Positions 41,248 to 52,077 are shown, numbered from the stretch's first letter. The stretch is DNA of 64,000 nucleotides from an uncultured Bacteroidales bacterium (GCA_947175575.1 CAMWNG010000001.1:1-64000); one strand, 5' to 3'. Notes: generated from the letters alone by a model not told the origin. Made by a program: numbers and translations.

Positions 41248-42990
41248 TCAGCGGCGTTTGCGACTTGATGAGCTTTTCGAGGAGGATTGACCCGAACTGC
41301 CCTTTGAGGGTATCACAAGTTTCTGATCGATGCTCAGTGCGTCGCCTTTCAGATTGTTGGCTTTACGGAGTTCGTCAACTGTTACACCATATCGCTTCGA
41401 TATTTTATAAAGATTTTCGCCCTTCACAACGGTATGTGTCGTGGATGATTTCGTTTTCTGCCGAGAAGTATTGCTCGTGGAATCAACAGTTTTTTCAGTC
41501 TGTTTTTTAGCCGATGCCTGACGCGAATTGTTCATTGCACCCGACACTTTTGATTTGGCTTCGGAAGTCTTGGGTTCTGGCTTCTCGATTATCTCCACAG
41601 AATCCGGGAGGATTGCCGGAACGGCAGCCAATGAATCTTCGACAGCCGAACTTACAGTTACATTAGTCTGTTTGACTTCAGGAACAGGTGCCTGGGCGGG
41701 TTCAATGTATTTACGCACATAGGTATTAATTTTGAGTTTCTGGCCTGTGCGAACACGTTTTCCGATTTTATTGGTTTTGCGGATCGCAGCCTGCGTGACA
41801 CCATATCGTTTGGCAATCGAAGCCAGTGTCTCTCCTTTTTTAACGGTATGGTATTTTACCGAAAGTTCTTCGACATATTCACCCTTGCGGTCGGAGCCCG
41901 ATCCGGGTGTGGCCGGCTCGACCACTCCACGCCGACTGTACCGATCGGCAAGATAGTTGCAGATGGAATCCTCGTTGGCGACGTAAGCATAGACCTGAAG
42001 CGATGGTAAAACAAGAGAATAGGGACGGATATCTCCCGGAATGACATCCTGACGATACTGCGGATTTAGCGTGCGCAGTTCCACAATCGGAATGTCAAGA
42101 ACGTGACTGATCTGGTCGAAATGGACACGGCGGGTTACGTGAACCGTATCAGTGAGAATGGGTTTGCGCGCGAGTGCCGGGGATATATTATGGAGATGAT
42201 AGAAATTCATGGCGTAATTTGCCGCGATGAAGGCGGGAACATATCCACGAGTCTCTTGTGGAAGATAGGGATAAATCTCCCAGAAATCCTTTTTGCCACC
42301 TCCCGCACGCTTTATGGCTTTTGTGACATTACCCGGACCGCAGTTATAGGCAGCGATAGCAAGACTCCAGTCGCCGAAGATGTCATAAAGTTTTTTCAGA
42401 TATTTAGCTGCAGCTTCGGAAGAAAGATAGGGGTCGCGGCGCTGGTCGACAAGCGATGACACTTCAAGTCCTTCGCCTGTAGCGGTCGGCAACATGAACT
42501 GCCATAGCCCGGTGGCGCCGGCTTTCGAGACGGCCTCGGGGTTAAGGGCACTTTCTATTATAGGGAGATATTTCAGTTCGAGAGGAAGCTGCTGCCGTTC
42601 GAGAGCTTGCTCGAATATCGGCATATAATACAGACTCATACCGAGCATGTTCTCGACAAGTTGTTTGCGTCGGTCCACATAGGCGAGAATATTGTTCTTC
42701 ACCACGGAGTTGAAAGGCATTTCAATCACAGTGGGCATTTTGCCGAGGCGTTCGACGAACACTTCGTCTGACGGTATTACTGATGCGCGACTATCCGCAT
42801 CGCGATCAATGTCGGCATAGGTCTTCAGATACCAGTTCTCCTGCATTTTGTGTACGTCAGTTTCAAAACTTTCCGGTAGCTGTGAGGGTACACAATGCAG
42901 AGAGTCGCGAATCTGGAGTATAGAAGCCGGACGCCCTGCCAGAGCCGCGGCCGCTAATATAAAAGATGTGACAATTATTCGTGGTTTCAT
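41248..42990 (-). CDS. Membrane-bound lytic murein transglycosylase D-like with two LysM domains
   Basis: LKYLPIIESALNPEAVSKAGATGLWQFMLPTA, IAAYNCGPGNVTKAIKRAGG, YHTVKKGETLASIAKRYGV, HTVVKGENLYKISKRYGV. Confidence 0.93.
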   Translation of the reverse strand: MKPRIIVTSFILAAAALAGRPASILQIRDSLHCVPSQLPESFETDVHKMQENWYLKTYADIDRDADSRASVIPSDEVFVERLGKMPTVIEMPFNSVVKNNILAYVDRRKQLVENMLGMSLYYMPIFEQALERQQLPLELKYLPIIESALNPEAVSKAGATGLWQFMLPTATGEGLEVSSLVDQRRDPYLSSEAAAKYLKKLYDIFGDWSLAIAAYNCGPGNVTKAIKRAGGGKKDFWEIYPYLPQETRGYVPAFIAANYAMNFYHLHNISPALARKPILTDTVHVTRRVHFDQISHVLDIPIVELRTLNPQYRQDVIPGDIRPYSLVLPSLQVYAYVANEDSICNYLADRYSRRGVVEPATPGSGSDRKGEYVEELSVKYHTVKKGETLASIAKRYGVTQAAIRKTNKIGKRVRTGQKLKINTYVRKYIEPAQAPVPEVKQTNVTVSSAVEDSLAAVPAILPDSVEIIEKPEPKTSEAKSKVSGAMNNSRQASAKKQTEKTVDSTSNTSRQKTKSSTTHTVVKGENLYKISKRYGVTVDELRKANNLKGDALSIDQKLVIPSKGSSGQSSSKSSSSRKRR

Positions 42991-43016
42991 TTATTTTATA
43001 GATTTTGAGGTAGGGA

Positions 43017-43730
43017 TCAGAAATTCAATGCCCAACATAATCCGATGGCCGGTTTCATGCCACGCGAGTCAGGCAGGAGCGCAGGCGAGAGGTCCATGGA
43101 TAGATCAGGTGAGATGTCAAAATGGCTCAGTGACGCATCAACATAAGCATCCACCATGGCTATCAGATAAACACCGACCATACAAATTATACAGAGATCT
43201 CGGTTTCGCCTGAAATAGTTTTTCCGGCTTTGCAGAATGTTCGTGAGCCACTTGTGGTCGAGGTCGCTTTCGGATGTCGTAGGAGGGAAAAAGTTCATAT
43301 AAGAGTTGGTGGACGGGTCGTTGTCCATTATATCGCGATATGCTTTGGTATAGTCGGCGAGCAATCCGTTGTTCCATGAGGTTGCGTATCCAAGTCCGAG
43401 ATATGCGCCGACCACAATTGGCAGTTTCCAATAGCGGCGGTTGTAGATCTGGCCAAGACCCGGAAAAAGTGCGCTCATCCATACAGCGCGCGTAGGGTCA
43501 GGATTGAATTCCTCTTCGCGAGGAATCCATTCGTTGAAACCCATCTTGTCGGATGGCGGTAACAGAATGGAATCGGACACTGAGTAAGACGTGGTGTCCG
43601 GCACTACGGCCGTGGAATCCGGTGCTGTATGGATGTGCCGTGTGGGCATGTGGCGTTCCTGTGCCGAAGAAGCCAGTGTGGCGGCACAAGCGAGCATCAC
43701 AATTGTTAATATGCGTGTGATTAAAATCAA
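43017..43730 (-). CDS. DUF5683-like protein
   Basis: PTRAVWMSALFPGLGQIYNRRYWKLPIVVGAYLGLGYATSWNN; downstream of parAB as in Bacteroidales. Confidence 0.8.
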   Translation of the reverse strand: MILITRILTIVMLACAATLASSAQERHMPTRHIHTAPDSTAVVPDTTSYSVSDSILLPPSDKMGFNEWIPREEEFNPDPTRAVWMSALFPGLGQIYNRRYWKLPIVVGAYLGLGYATSWNNGLLADYTKAYRDIMDNDPSTNSYMNFFPPTTSESDLDHKWLTNILQSRKNYFRRNRDLCIICMVGVYLIAMVDAYVDASLSHFDISPDLSMDLSPALLPDSRGMKPAIGLCWALNF

Positions 43731-44617
43731 TTGTTATTATTGATAGAGTCAAACAATGATATCAGGCGTTCAAGCTCGTCATCGCTTCCGAATGAGAATG
43801 TGATTTTTCCTTTTCCGGAACTGTCATATTTGAAACCGACAGAGGTTCCGAAATTAGAAGACAGATGTTTTTTCAACAAATCGAAATCATCTGAACTGAA
43901 ACGACCTTTCGGTTTCTCGGACGAGGTGTTTTTGGGTGCGCCGCCATTTTGCCATGCTTTGGCCAATTCTTCGACTTTACGCACAGAAAGCCCTTGATTT
44001 ATAATCTCGTTGTAAAGTTTGAGCTGCAAAGCAGGATCCTCGAGGGTGAGGAGGGCGCGTGCATGCCCCATTTCGAGGCGTCTGTCTCGCAGGCCGAGCT
44101 GTACTTCAGCCGGGAGACGCAGCAGCCGCAGGAAATTGGCGACTGTCGCACGTTTCTTGCCTATGCGTTCGCTGAGACGCTCCTGTGTCAGTTTGTAAGT
44201 TTCGATCAACTTCCGGAAAGTCAGTGCAATCTCGATGGCGTTCAGATCTTCGCGCTGAATATTTTCTATGAGAGCCATCTCGGTAAGCTCGGTGTCGTTG
44301 GCGGTGCGGATATATGCGGGAACCGTGGTCAGCCCGGCAAGTTGAGCAGCGCGGAAACGACGTTCGCCCGCGATTATCTGATATGTGTCCGGTCCGGTCT
44401 TGCGGAGTGACAGGGGCTGGATGATTCCGAGTTCACGTATCGAGGAAGCGAGTTCCTCAAGCGCTTCCCGGTCAAAAGTGCGCCTGGGTTGGTCGGGATT
44501 CGGGACAATCCGGGCAAGGTCAATTTCATTAATTGCCGATGAACCGGATGCGGGCACATCGTCCATTGATATGAGAGAGTCGAGGCCGCGTCCGAGCGCG
44601 TTACGTTTCAATGCCAT
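43727..44617 (-). CDS. parB: Chromosome partitioning protein ParB
   Basis: LGRGLDSLIS, RRTFDREALEELASSIRELGIIQPLSLR, AGERRFRAAQLAGL, ENIQREDLNAIE. Confidence 0.95.
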   Translation of the reverse strand: MALKRNALGRGLDSLISMDDVPASGSSAINEIDLARIVPNPDQPRRTFDREALEELASSIRELGIIQPLSLRKTGPDTYQIIAGERRFRAAQLAGLTTVPAYIRTANDTELTEMALIENIQREDLNAIEIALTFRKLIETYKLTQERLSERIGKKRATVANFLRLLRLPAEVQLGLRDRRLEMGHARALLTLEDPALQLKLYNEIINQGLSVRKVEELAKAWQNGGAPKNTSSEKPKGRFSSDDFDLLKKHLSSNFGTSVGFKYDSSGKGKITFSFGSDDELERLISLFDSINNNN

Positions 44618-45390
44618 TATTTCCGTGATTTGTTTTTGTTTATGATTTCTTTAGCCAAAAGCGTGTGTGATGTGGCTCCGCGGCTTTCGGGTGCATATAT
44701 CAGCACAGGCAGGCCGTGGCTTGGAGCCTCGCTAAGACGTATGTTACGCGGAATAACGGTGTCGAACACCATATCGGCGAAATGTCCTTTCAGTTCTTCG
44801 TAGATCTGGTTGGCCAGACGAAGGCGTGCGTCATACATGGTGAGCAGGAATCCTTCAATGTCGAGATGCGGATTTAATCGGCTCTTGATGATGCGAATCG
44901 TATTCAGAAGCTTACTGATACCCTCAAGCGCGAAATATTCCGCCTGAACGGGAATGATAACCGAATCGGCGGCCGTAAGTGCATTCACGGTGATCAGACC
45001 GAGTGACGGCGAGCAGTCGATAAGGATAAAATCGTATTTGTCTTTTATGCCGTCGAGCAGTCCCGAGAGTACGCGTTCGCGCTGGGGTTTGTTCACAAGC
45101 TCGAGTTCAGCTCCGGCAAGATCGATACGTGAGCCTATCAGGCTAAGGCCTTCGACACAGGTTTCTACCTGAGATCCGTCGAGAGGATATCCGTCTACGA
45201 GACATTCATAGATGGAAGACGTCATGTTACGGGGATCGATGCCGTAACCGGATGTGGCATTTGCCTGCGGGTCGGCGTCTATTATGAGAACTTTCTTGCC
45301 TGCGGCGGCAAGGGATGCTCCAAGGTTGATGGTGGTGGTGGTTTTACCCACTCCACCCTTCTGATTGGCAATAGCTATTACTTTTCCCAT
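44617..45390 (-). CDS. parA: Chromosome partitioning ATPase ParA/Soj
   Basis: [51 protein letters not shown]. Confidence 0.96.
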   Translation of the reverse strand: MGKVIAIANQKGGVGKTTTTINLGASLAAAGKKVLIIDADPQANATSGYGIDPRNMTSSIYECLVDGYPLDGSQVETCVEGLSLIGSRIDLAGAELELVNKPQRERVLSGLLDGIKDKYDFILIDCSPSLGLITVNALTAADSVIIPVQAEYFALEGISKLLNTIRIIKSRLNPHLDIEGFLLTMYDARLRLANQIYEELKGHFADMVFDTVIPRNIRLSEAPSHGLPVLIYAPESRGATSHTLLAKEIINKNKSRK

Positions 45391-45546
45391 ATAATACTGT
45401 TAGGATTCGTCTGCAAAGTAACTAAATTCTGATGAATTGGTCAAACAAATGTTCCACGAAATTTGTGAAAAATGCCTTAAATGTTGATAACTCCGTCGGA
45501 ATTTACTAACTTTGCTCCGTAAAAATCACCCTAAAATTTGAGAAAT

Positions 45547-46317
45547 ATGTCAGAAATCCGACCGTTGGTACTCGTTACCAATGATGACTCGATAGAGGCG
45601 CCGGGGTTGTTTAAACTGGTTGAGTGTCTGCCGCAAGATGTTGATATAATTGTAGTTGCACCGGCTCAACCACAATCCGGGAAGTCCTCCGCCATCACTG
45701 TCAACTCACCGTTGCGTATATCGTCACATCCCGATGTGGGAGCAGCCAGGGTGTTTACCGTTAGCGGTACGCCGGTCGATTGTGTTAAGCTCGCACTACA
45801 TGCCATTGTTCCACGGCGCCCAGCTCTCGTGCTTGCGGGCATCAACCATGGCTCCAATTCGGGTTGTAATGTGATTTACAGCGGAACTATGGGGGCTGTG
45901 ATGGAGGGATGCACCGTAGGTATACCGTCATGCGGATTTTCATTGTTGCACCATTCTATGGCCGCTGATTTTGATCTAAGCCTTCCATTTGTCCGGGACA
46001 TCATATCAGGCTTGCTTGCCGACGGTTTACCCGACGGAGTTTGTCTTAATGTCAACATTCCTGCGAAGGTAACACCTCGGGGTGTTCGAGCATGTCGAGC
46101 TGCCCACGGATATTGGACAGATGAATATCAGCGGTTTACTGATCCTTCGGGCAAGCCGTTTTATTGGCTTACAGGAAAATTTGTCAATTCCGAACCACTG
46201 GCCACAGATACTGATGAATACTGGCTCGGACAAGAGTATATTTCACTCGTTCCGGTGAGCGTGGACATGTCAGCGACGTCACAGGTGGAACCAATGTCCA
46301 AACGCTTCGACAAATGA
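45547..46317 (+). CDS. surE: 5'/3'-nucleotidase SurE
   Basis: LVTNDDSIEAPGLFKLVE, PAQPQSGKSSAIT, SGTPVDCVKLAL, GINHGSNSGCNVIYSGTMGAVMEG. Confidence 0.95.
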   Translation: MSEIRPLVLVTNDDSIEAPGLFKLVECLPQDVDIIVVAPAQPQSGKSSAITVNSPLRISSHPDVGAARVFTVSGTPVDCVKLALHAIVPRRPALVLAGINHGSNSGCNVIYSGTMGAVMEGCTVGIPSCGFSLLHHSMAADFDLSLPFVRDIISGLLADGLPDGVCLNVNIPAKVTPRGVRACRAAHGYWTDEYQRFTDPSGKPFYWLTGKFVNSEPLATDTDEYWLGQEYISLVPVSVDMSATSQVEPMSKRFDK

Positions 46318-46865
46318 GTGAGACCGGGTTCAACCGCATGCAGACACTCAAGAGGCGGATGTTTGCCATGCGTAACGGTGTGGTGGCTGATGCCTTACGG
46401 CAGGCTGGGTGCCCGCGAAGGATAATTTTCGGCTTGAATTTGCCGCAGCTCACTGAAATCGCCTCGGAATTCGGACCTGATGCCCAACTTGCGCTTGAAC
46501 TGTTCCGTGACGTCAATGTGCGGGAGAGTCAGTTGCTCGCGCCGATGCTGATGCCGCGAGAGGCTGTTACGGATGAAGCGGCGGCCAAGCTTGCCGAAGG
46601 AGTCGCCTGGGCAGAAGAGGCGGATATCTTGTGCAACAAGCTGTTGCGATGGCTGCCCGGAGCACCGGATTTGGCAACCCGGCTTTGCGCTTCGGAAAAT
46701 CGCCTTAAACGATACACCGGGCTGCGCCTGATGGCTGCAATGACATGTGTGAATCAGGATGAACGTCTGAGAAAAGAAGCTGTCAGTGCGGCTCTTGCGG
46801 AACTTCGCCGTCCGGAACCCATCGCTGCACTCGCCGCACAGATTATTGCCGATAATGACTATTGA
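46314..46865 (+). CDS. DNA alkylation repair-like (HEAT-like) protein
   Basis: LKRRMFAMRNGVVADALRQAG...LFRDVNVRESQLLAPMLMP; overlaps surE stop. Confidence 0.55.
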   Translation: MSETGFNRMQTLKRRMFAMRNGVVADALRQAGCPRRIIFGLNLPQLTEIASEFGPDAQLALELFRDVNVRESQLLAPMLMPREAVTDEAAAKLAEGVAWAEEADILCNKLLRWLPGAPDLATRLCASENRLKRYTGLRLMAAMTCVNQDERLRKEAVSAALAELRRPEPIAALAAQIIADNDY

Positions 46866-46885
46866 ACGTGCCATTTTGACAAACT

Positions 46886-46917
46886 TTTGTTCATATTGAC
46901 AAAAATTCGTATATTTG
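46886..46917 (+). promoter_or_regulatory. Putative etfB promoter (-33 TTTG, 20 bp, -7 TATATTTG)
   Basis: TTTG at 46886-46889 and TATATTTG at 46910-46917. Confidence 0.7.
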
Positions 46918-46993
46918 CACCGCCAATCATGCGGAGCCTCACTCCGTATAGCTGATCACAGAAAAATACAAATCTCTTAATAAACTGAAAATT

Positions 46994-47869
46994 ATGAGTT
47001 TAAACATCATTGTGCTTGCCAAGCAGGTGCCCGACACCCGCAACGTAGGCAAAGATGCCATGAAAGCCGACGGCACCATCAACCGTGCCGCTCTGCCTGC
47101 CATCTTCAACCCGGAGGACCTCAATGCGCTCGAACAGGCTCTGCGTCTGAAGGATGCCAATCCCGGCAGCACCATTACTGTACTCACTATGGGACTTCCC
47201 AAGTCTGCGGAAGTAATCAGAGAAGCCATTTACCGTGGCGCTGACGGTGGTATTGTACTCACCGACCGTGCACTCGGCGGTGCCGACACCCTCGCCACCT
47301 CGTATTCTCTGGCCCAGGCTGTCAAGAAAATCGGCAACTACGACATCATCCTCGGCGGACGTCAGGCAATTGACGGCGATACCGCGCAGGTTGGCCCCCA
47401 GATCGCTGAAAAGCTCGGTATACCTCAGGTTACATACGCTGAAGAAATCGTCGACCTCAAGGACGGAAAAGTCACAGTAAAGCGTCGCCTTGAACACGGT
47501 ATCGAAACCGTGGTGGCTCCGCTTCCCTGTGTCGTGACAGTAAACGGTTCGGCCGCAGATTGCCGTCCCCGCAACGCTAAACGTCTGATGAAATACAAAT
47601 ACGCTGTTTCACCTTCTGAAAAGGCAAGTCTGCCCGAGGAAAAACAAGCGCTTGTAGACGGACGTCCCTATCTTCAGATAAACGAATGGGGTGCGGACTT
47701 CGTTGAAGCCGATCCCCAGCAGATCGGTTTCCCCGGTTCGCCTACAAAGGTAAAGACTGTCGAAAATGTAGTCTTCACAGCTAAAGAAGCCCGTCATCTC
47801 GAAGGTGCCGATGATGCAGGCATCGAAGATCTGATCAAAGAACTCATAACAAATCACACCATCGGCTAA
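46994..47869 (+). CDS. etfB: Electron transfer flavoprotein beta subunit
   Basis: IIVLAKQVPDTRNVGKDAMKADGTINR, DIILGGRQAIDGDTAQVGPQIAEKLG. Confidence 0.95.
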   Translation: MSLNIIVLAKQVPDTRNVGKDAMKADGTINRAALPAIFNPEDLNALEQALRLKDANPGSTITVLTMGLPKSAEVIREAIYRGADGGIVLTDRALGGADTLATSYSLAQAVKKIGNYDIILGGRQAIDGDTAQVGPQIAEKLGIPQVTYAEEIVDLKDGKVTVKRRLEHGIETVVAPLPCVVTVNGSAADCRPRNAKRLMKYKYAVSPSEKASLPEEKQALVDGRPYLQINEWGADFVEADPQQIGFPGSPTKVKTVENVVFTAKEARHLEGADDAGIEDLIKELITNHTIG

Positions 47870-47902
47870 TCCGACCCCTCAGCCGAAAAATCCATTGAAA
47901 CT

Positions 47903-48931
47903 ATGGCAGATAAAAACAATCTTATAGTTTATTGCGAGCTGGACGAAGGTCGTGTGGCCGATGTCAGCCTGGAACTTCTTACCAAAGGCCGTCAGCTGGC
48001 CGACCGTCTGGGCGTAAAACTCGAAGCGCTTGTAATCGGCTCTGATCTCAAAGGTATCGAAGATCAGATATTCCCTTACGGCGCAGATGTTGTCTACAAG
48101 GTAGATGACAAACGTCTCTATCCCTACACCTCACTTCCTCATTCATCCGTACTGATCAACCTTTTCAAGGAAATCGAACCGCAGATCGCCCTGATGGGTG
48201 CTACATGCATCGGCCGTGACCTCGGTCCCCGTGTTTCATCGGCACTCCACAGCGGCCTTACAGCCGACTGCACTTCTCTTGAAATCGGTGACCATACCGA
48301 TGCCAAGACCAAGAAAGATTACAAGGATTTGCTCTATCAGATCCGTCCAGCTTTTGGTGGCAATATCGTCGCAACTATTGTCAATCCCGAATGTCGTCCG
48401 CAGATGGCTACTGTCCGTGAGGGCGTAATGAAGAAAGAGATTTACAATCCCGACCATAAAGGCGTGGTGGTTGACCTCGATCCTGCCAAATATGTGAAAG
48501 ACGAAGATTTTGTAGTCGACATCATCGACCGTCAGATCGCTAAATCGAAAGTCAATATCAAAGGTGCTCCCATCGTGGTTGCCGGCGGATATGGAGTAGG
48601 GTCAAAAGAAAACTTCCAGCTTCTTTTCGACCTCGCGCAGACCCTCGGTGCCGAAGTTGGCGCTTCGCGTGCGGCTGTAGACGCAGGATTCATCGAACAC
48701 GAACGCCAGATCGGTCAGACAGGTGTGACAGTGCGCCCGAAACTGTATATCGCATGCGGAATCTCCGGTCAGATCCAGCACATCGCCGGCATGCAGGAGA
48801 GCTCTATAATCATCTCCATCAACAATGACCCCAACGCTCCCATCAACGCTATCGCAGATTATGTGATCACCGGCAATATGGAAGACGTGGTGCCCAAACT
48901 CATCAAATACTACAAAAAGAATTCGAAATAA
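47903..48931 (+). CDS. etfA: Electron transfer flavoprotein alpha subunit
   Basis: RDLGPRVSSALHSGLTADCTSLEI, VVAGGYGVGSKENFQLL, IACGISGQIQHIAGMQESSIIISINNDPNAPI. Confidence 0.96.
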   Translation: MADKNNLIVYCELDEGRVADVSLELLTKGRQLADRLGVKLEALVIGSDLKGIEDQIFPYGADVVYKVDDKRLYPYTSLPHSSVLINLFKEIEPQIALMGATCIGRDLGPRVSSALHSGLTADCTSLEIGDHTDAKTKKDYKDLLYQIRPAFGGNIVATIVNPECRPQMATVREGVMKKEIYNPDHKGVVVDLDPAKYVKDEDFVVDIIDRQIAKSKVNIKGAPIVVAGGYGVGSKENFQLLFDLAQTLGAEVGASRAAVDAGFIEHERQIGQTGVTVRPKLYIACGISGQIQHIAGMQESSIIISINNDPNAPINAIADYVITGNMEDVVPKLIKYYKKNSK

Positions 48932-48934
48932 GCC

Positions 48935-50638
48935 ATGGCTAACTTCTATACCGATAATCCTGACCTGCGCCATCATCTCACCCATCCGATGATGCGCAAG
49001 ATTGTTGAACTTAAAGAGCGCAACTTTACCGACGCAGAAAAGTTCGACTATGCTCCTCTCGATTTTGAGGATGCAATGGACAACTATGAACGTACTCTTG
49101 AGGTTGTGGGAGAACTTTGCGGAGGTCTCATTGCCGACAATGCCGAGGCTGTCGATCATCAGGGCGCTTCATGCTCGGACGGTCGCGCGCACTATGCCGA
49201 CGGTACGGTCGAAAACCTCAAGGCTTGTCGTCAGGCAGGTCTGATGGGTATGGCAATGCCCCGTCGTTTCGGCGGTCTCAACTTCCCCATCACTCCCTAC
49301 ATCATGGCTGCGGACATCGTAAGCCGCGCCGATACAGGTTTTGAAAACCTCTGGGGACTTCAGGACTGCGCTGAGACTTTGTATGAATTCGGCGATGAGG
49401 ATCAGAAACAGCGTTATATCCCCCGCGTATGCGAAGGCGAGACAATGTCGATGGACCTCACCGAGCCGGATGCCGGTTCCGACCTCCAGAGCGTGATGCT
49501 CAAGGCCTCACAGAAGGAAGACGGCACCTGGGTTCTCAACGGTGTGAAACGCTTTATCACCAATGGCGATGCAGACATCCACCTGGTGCTTGCACGTTCA
49601 GAAGAAGGAACTAAAGACGGTCGTGGACTTTCGATGTTCATTTACGACAAACGTAATGGTGGTGTGACCGTACGTCGTATCGAGAACAAAATGGGTATCA
49701 AGGGTTCACCCACATGTGAACTCGTTTACAAGAACGCTCCCGCCGAACTCTGCGGATCGCGTCGCATGGGCCTCATCAAATATGTGATGGCTCTGATGAA
49801 CGGTGCCCGTCTCGGTATCGCCGCTCAGAGCGTAGGCTGCTCTGAACTTGCATATCGCGAAGCTCTCGCCTATGCCCGCGACCGCCGTCAGTTCGGCAAG
49901 GCTATCATCGAGTTCCCCGCTGTGGCCGAAATGATCGCAGTGATGAAGGCTAAACTTGATGCATCGCGTTCGCTTCTGTATGAGTGCGCCCGTTATGTTG
50001 ATCTCTACAAAATCTACGACGACATCGCGAAAGAACGCGCCCTTACCCCCGAGGAACGCAAGGAGTCAAAGCATTACAATCAGCTCGCCAATGCACTTAC
50101 ACCTATGGCCAAAGGCATGGGCAGCGAATATGCCAATCAGAATGCATATGACTGCATTCAGGTGCACGGTGGCTCTGGCTTCATGAAAGATTACGCATGT
50201 GAACGTCTCTACCGAGACACACGCATCACCTCGATTTATGAAGGCACTACCCAGCTCCAGGTTGTAGCAGCCATACGCTTCGTTACTACCGGCACATATA
50301 AGGCTCTCATCGACGAGTATGCCAAAGAAGAGGTTCGTCCCGAACTTCAGGCTATCAAAGACCGCCTCGCCGTACTCACCGAGATGTACGATTCTGCTGT
50401 CAAAGCTGTGCTCGAAGTCAATGATCCTACATACACCGACTTCATGGCACGCCGTATGGTAGAAATGGCCGGTAACATCATAATGGCATATTTGCTCGTG
50501 CTTGATGCCAACCGCACTGAGTCATTCACCAAGAGCGCACAGGTATATGCAAACCTTGCAGCTGCTGAAGTAACACGTCATGCAGAGTTCATTCGTACGT
50601 TCAACCGTGATGACCTCAACGCATACCTCCAGCACTGA
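48935..50638 (+). CDS. Acyl-CoA dehydrogenase
   Basis: MSMDLTEPDAGSDLQSV, GVKRFITNGD, YARDRRQFGKAI, QVHGGSGFMKDYACERLYRDTRITSIYEGTTQLQ. Confidence 0.95.
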   Translation: MANFYTDNPDLRHHLTHPMMRKIVELKERNFTDAEKFDYAPLDFEDAMDNYERTLEVVGELCGGLIADNAEAVDHQGASCSDGRAHYADGTVENLKACRQAGLMGMAMPRRFGGLNFPITPYIMAADIVSRADTGFENLWGLQDCAETLYEFGDEDQKQRYIPRVCEGETMSMDLTEPDAGSDLQSVMLKASQKEDGTWVLNGVKRFITNGDADIHLVLARSEEGTKDGRGLSMFIYDKRNGGVTVRRIENKMGIKGSPTCELVYKNAPAELCGSRRMGLIKYVMALMNGARLGIAAQSVGCSELAYREALAYARDRRQFGKAIIEFPAVAEMIAVMKAKLDASRSLLYECARYVDLYKIYDDIAKERALTPEERKESKHYNQLANALTPMAKGMGSEYANQNAYDCIQVHGGSGFMKDYACERLYRDTRITSIYEGTTQLQVVAAIRFVTTGTYKALIDEYAKEEVRPELQAIKDRLAVLTEMYDSAVKAVLEVNDPTYTDFMARRMVEMAGNIIMAYLLVLDANRTESFTKSAQVYANLAAAEVTRHAEFIRTFNRDDLNAYLQH

Positions 50639-50654
50639 TTTTTTCTAAAGTAAC

Positions 50655-50697
50655 ATAAAACAAAAGCAACGTCCGATTGGCGTTGCTTTTGTTTTAT
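50655..50697. terminator. Bidirectional terminator between convergent ACAD and MerR genes
   Basis: ATAAAACAAAAGCAACG-N9-CGTTGCTTTTGTTTTAT, perfect 17-bp stem. Confidence 0.88.
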
Positions 50698-50733
50698 TTG
50701 GCTATTATATGATCGTCATTCAGAATGTTGGAG

Positions 50734-51078
50734 TCAGCGTCCTGCGCGTAGTGAATTAAGTGTTTTGAGAAGTTGATTCAGCTTTTCTCGCACTTCACGC
50801 AGACGTTCAATTGCATCGTGGCGCCTGGAAATACCGGAGGGATTTGCACGGTATTGTTCTACGGCTGCTTCGATCTTGAGCCCGCGTTCTTTGATTAGAT
50901 ATTGTATCAACCTGATTTTTTCAATGTCGGCCGGAGTGTAGAACCGTGTTCCACCACGTGTTCGCGATGGTTTAAGGTCGGGAAATTTCTGTTCCCAGAA
51001 ACGAAGAGTCGAAGCCGGAATCTCCAGCATCTCCTGCACTTCGCTGATCCGATATCGTTTTTTTTCTATTGAGTCCAT
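50734..51078 (-). CDS. MerR family transcriptional regulator
   Basis: YRISEVQEMLEIPASTLRFWEQKFPDLKPSRTRGGTRFYTPADIEKI. Confidence 0.93.
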   Translation of the reverse strand: MDSIEKKRYRISEVQEMLEIPASTLRFWEQKFPDLKPSRTRGGTRFYTPADIEKIRLIQYLIKERGLKIEAAVEQYRANPSGISRRHDAIERLREVREKLNQLLKTLNSLRAGR

Positions 51079-51081
51079 AGT

Positions 51082-52050
51082 TTAGTCCATTACATGTCCG
51101 GCATTTTCTGACTGGCGTATCATTTCGTCATATTGATCCGGCGTAAGATCCATGAAATAGTAATTGACCGGGTTTTGAGGCTGTCCGCGGAAACGCACCT
51201 CGTAATGTAGATGCGGTCCTGTGGATTTACCTGTATTTCCTACTTTTCCTATAAGATCGCCTCGTTTCACGGCCTGACCGGGACGTACCAGTATCTGAGA
51301 GAGGTGCGCATAGCGGGTCAGGTAGTTGAAGCCGTGGTCGATGTCAATGCAGTTGCCGTAACCGCTTTCCCAATCGGCCACCCGCACTGTTCCGTCTCCG
51401 GTGGCATAGACAGGTGTGCCTATGGCGGCGGAAAAGTCCATTCCTTCATGGAATTTGGATGTGCCGTAGATAGGATCGCTACGATATCCGTAACCTGATG
51501 CCATGGTTTTCATGTGTTTCGATGAAATTGGCTGTATGCTGGGGATATGCGTCAGGCGGTCAGCCATCAGCGAGGCCTGGGAGTTCAGATAGTCAAATGA
51601 TTTTATCTGATGGTAGAGCAGGTGGTCGAGTTGATCGAGCCGGAGGCTTACATTATGGACGAGTTCGTTGTCGCGTAGCGAATCAAGCTGTTCAAGTTGC
51701 CGTTCACGTTCCATACCGCTAAGCCGTGTAGCCATGGTGAGCGGCTCGGCCTGCATCACCACACGATAGAAGTTGTTGTCTCGGGCTGCGATGTCCTCCA
51801 TCACGGAAATCGCTTCATCGGCCTGACGTCCCAAGGCTTCAAGTTCGTTTTCAAGCATCTCCTTCTGCTGTCTCAACGATCGTTCACGTGGAAAATCTAC
51901 CAGATAGTATGCCGCTATGAAAATTACCACGGCACCGGCAGCCCCAAGTACATATTGCCTCACGAAAGCCCATAGCCGTCGGCGGGGACTCGGATAGACC
52001 CTTTCATAGGCGGAAGTGGCCGGATTGTATCTGTAAAAGGCGCTTTTCAT
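51082..52050 (-). CDS. M23 family metallopeptidase
   Basis: GYRSDPIYGTSKFHEGMDFSAAIGTPVYATGDG, GKVGNTGKSTGPHLHYEVRFRG. Confidence 0.95.
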   Translation of the reverse strand: MKSAFYRYNPATSAYERVYPSPRRRLWAFVRQYVLGAAGAVVIFIAAYYLVDFPRERSLRQQKEMLENELEALGRQADEAISVMEDIAARDNNFYRVVMQAEPLTMATRLSGMERERQLEQLDSLRDNELVHNVSLRLDQLDHLLYHQIKSFDYLNSQASLMADRLTHIPSIQPISSKHMKTMASGYGYRSDPIYGTSKFHEGMDFSAAIGTPVYATGDGTVRVADWESGYGNCIDIDHGFNYLTRYAHLSQILVRPGQAVKRGDLIGKVGNTGKSTGPHLHYEVRFRGQPQNPVNYYFMDLTPDQYDEMIRQSENAGHVMD

Positions 52051-52077
52051 TAGGGCTGGTAAGCTATCTGGGTTTTA

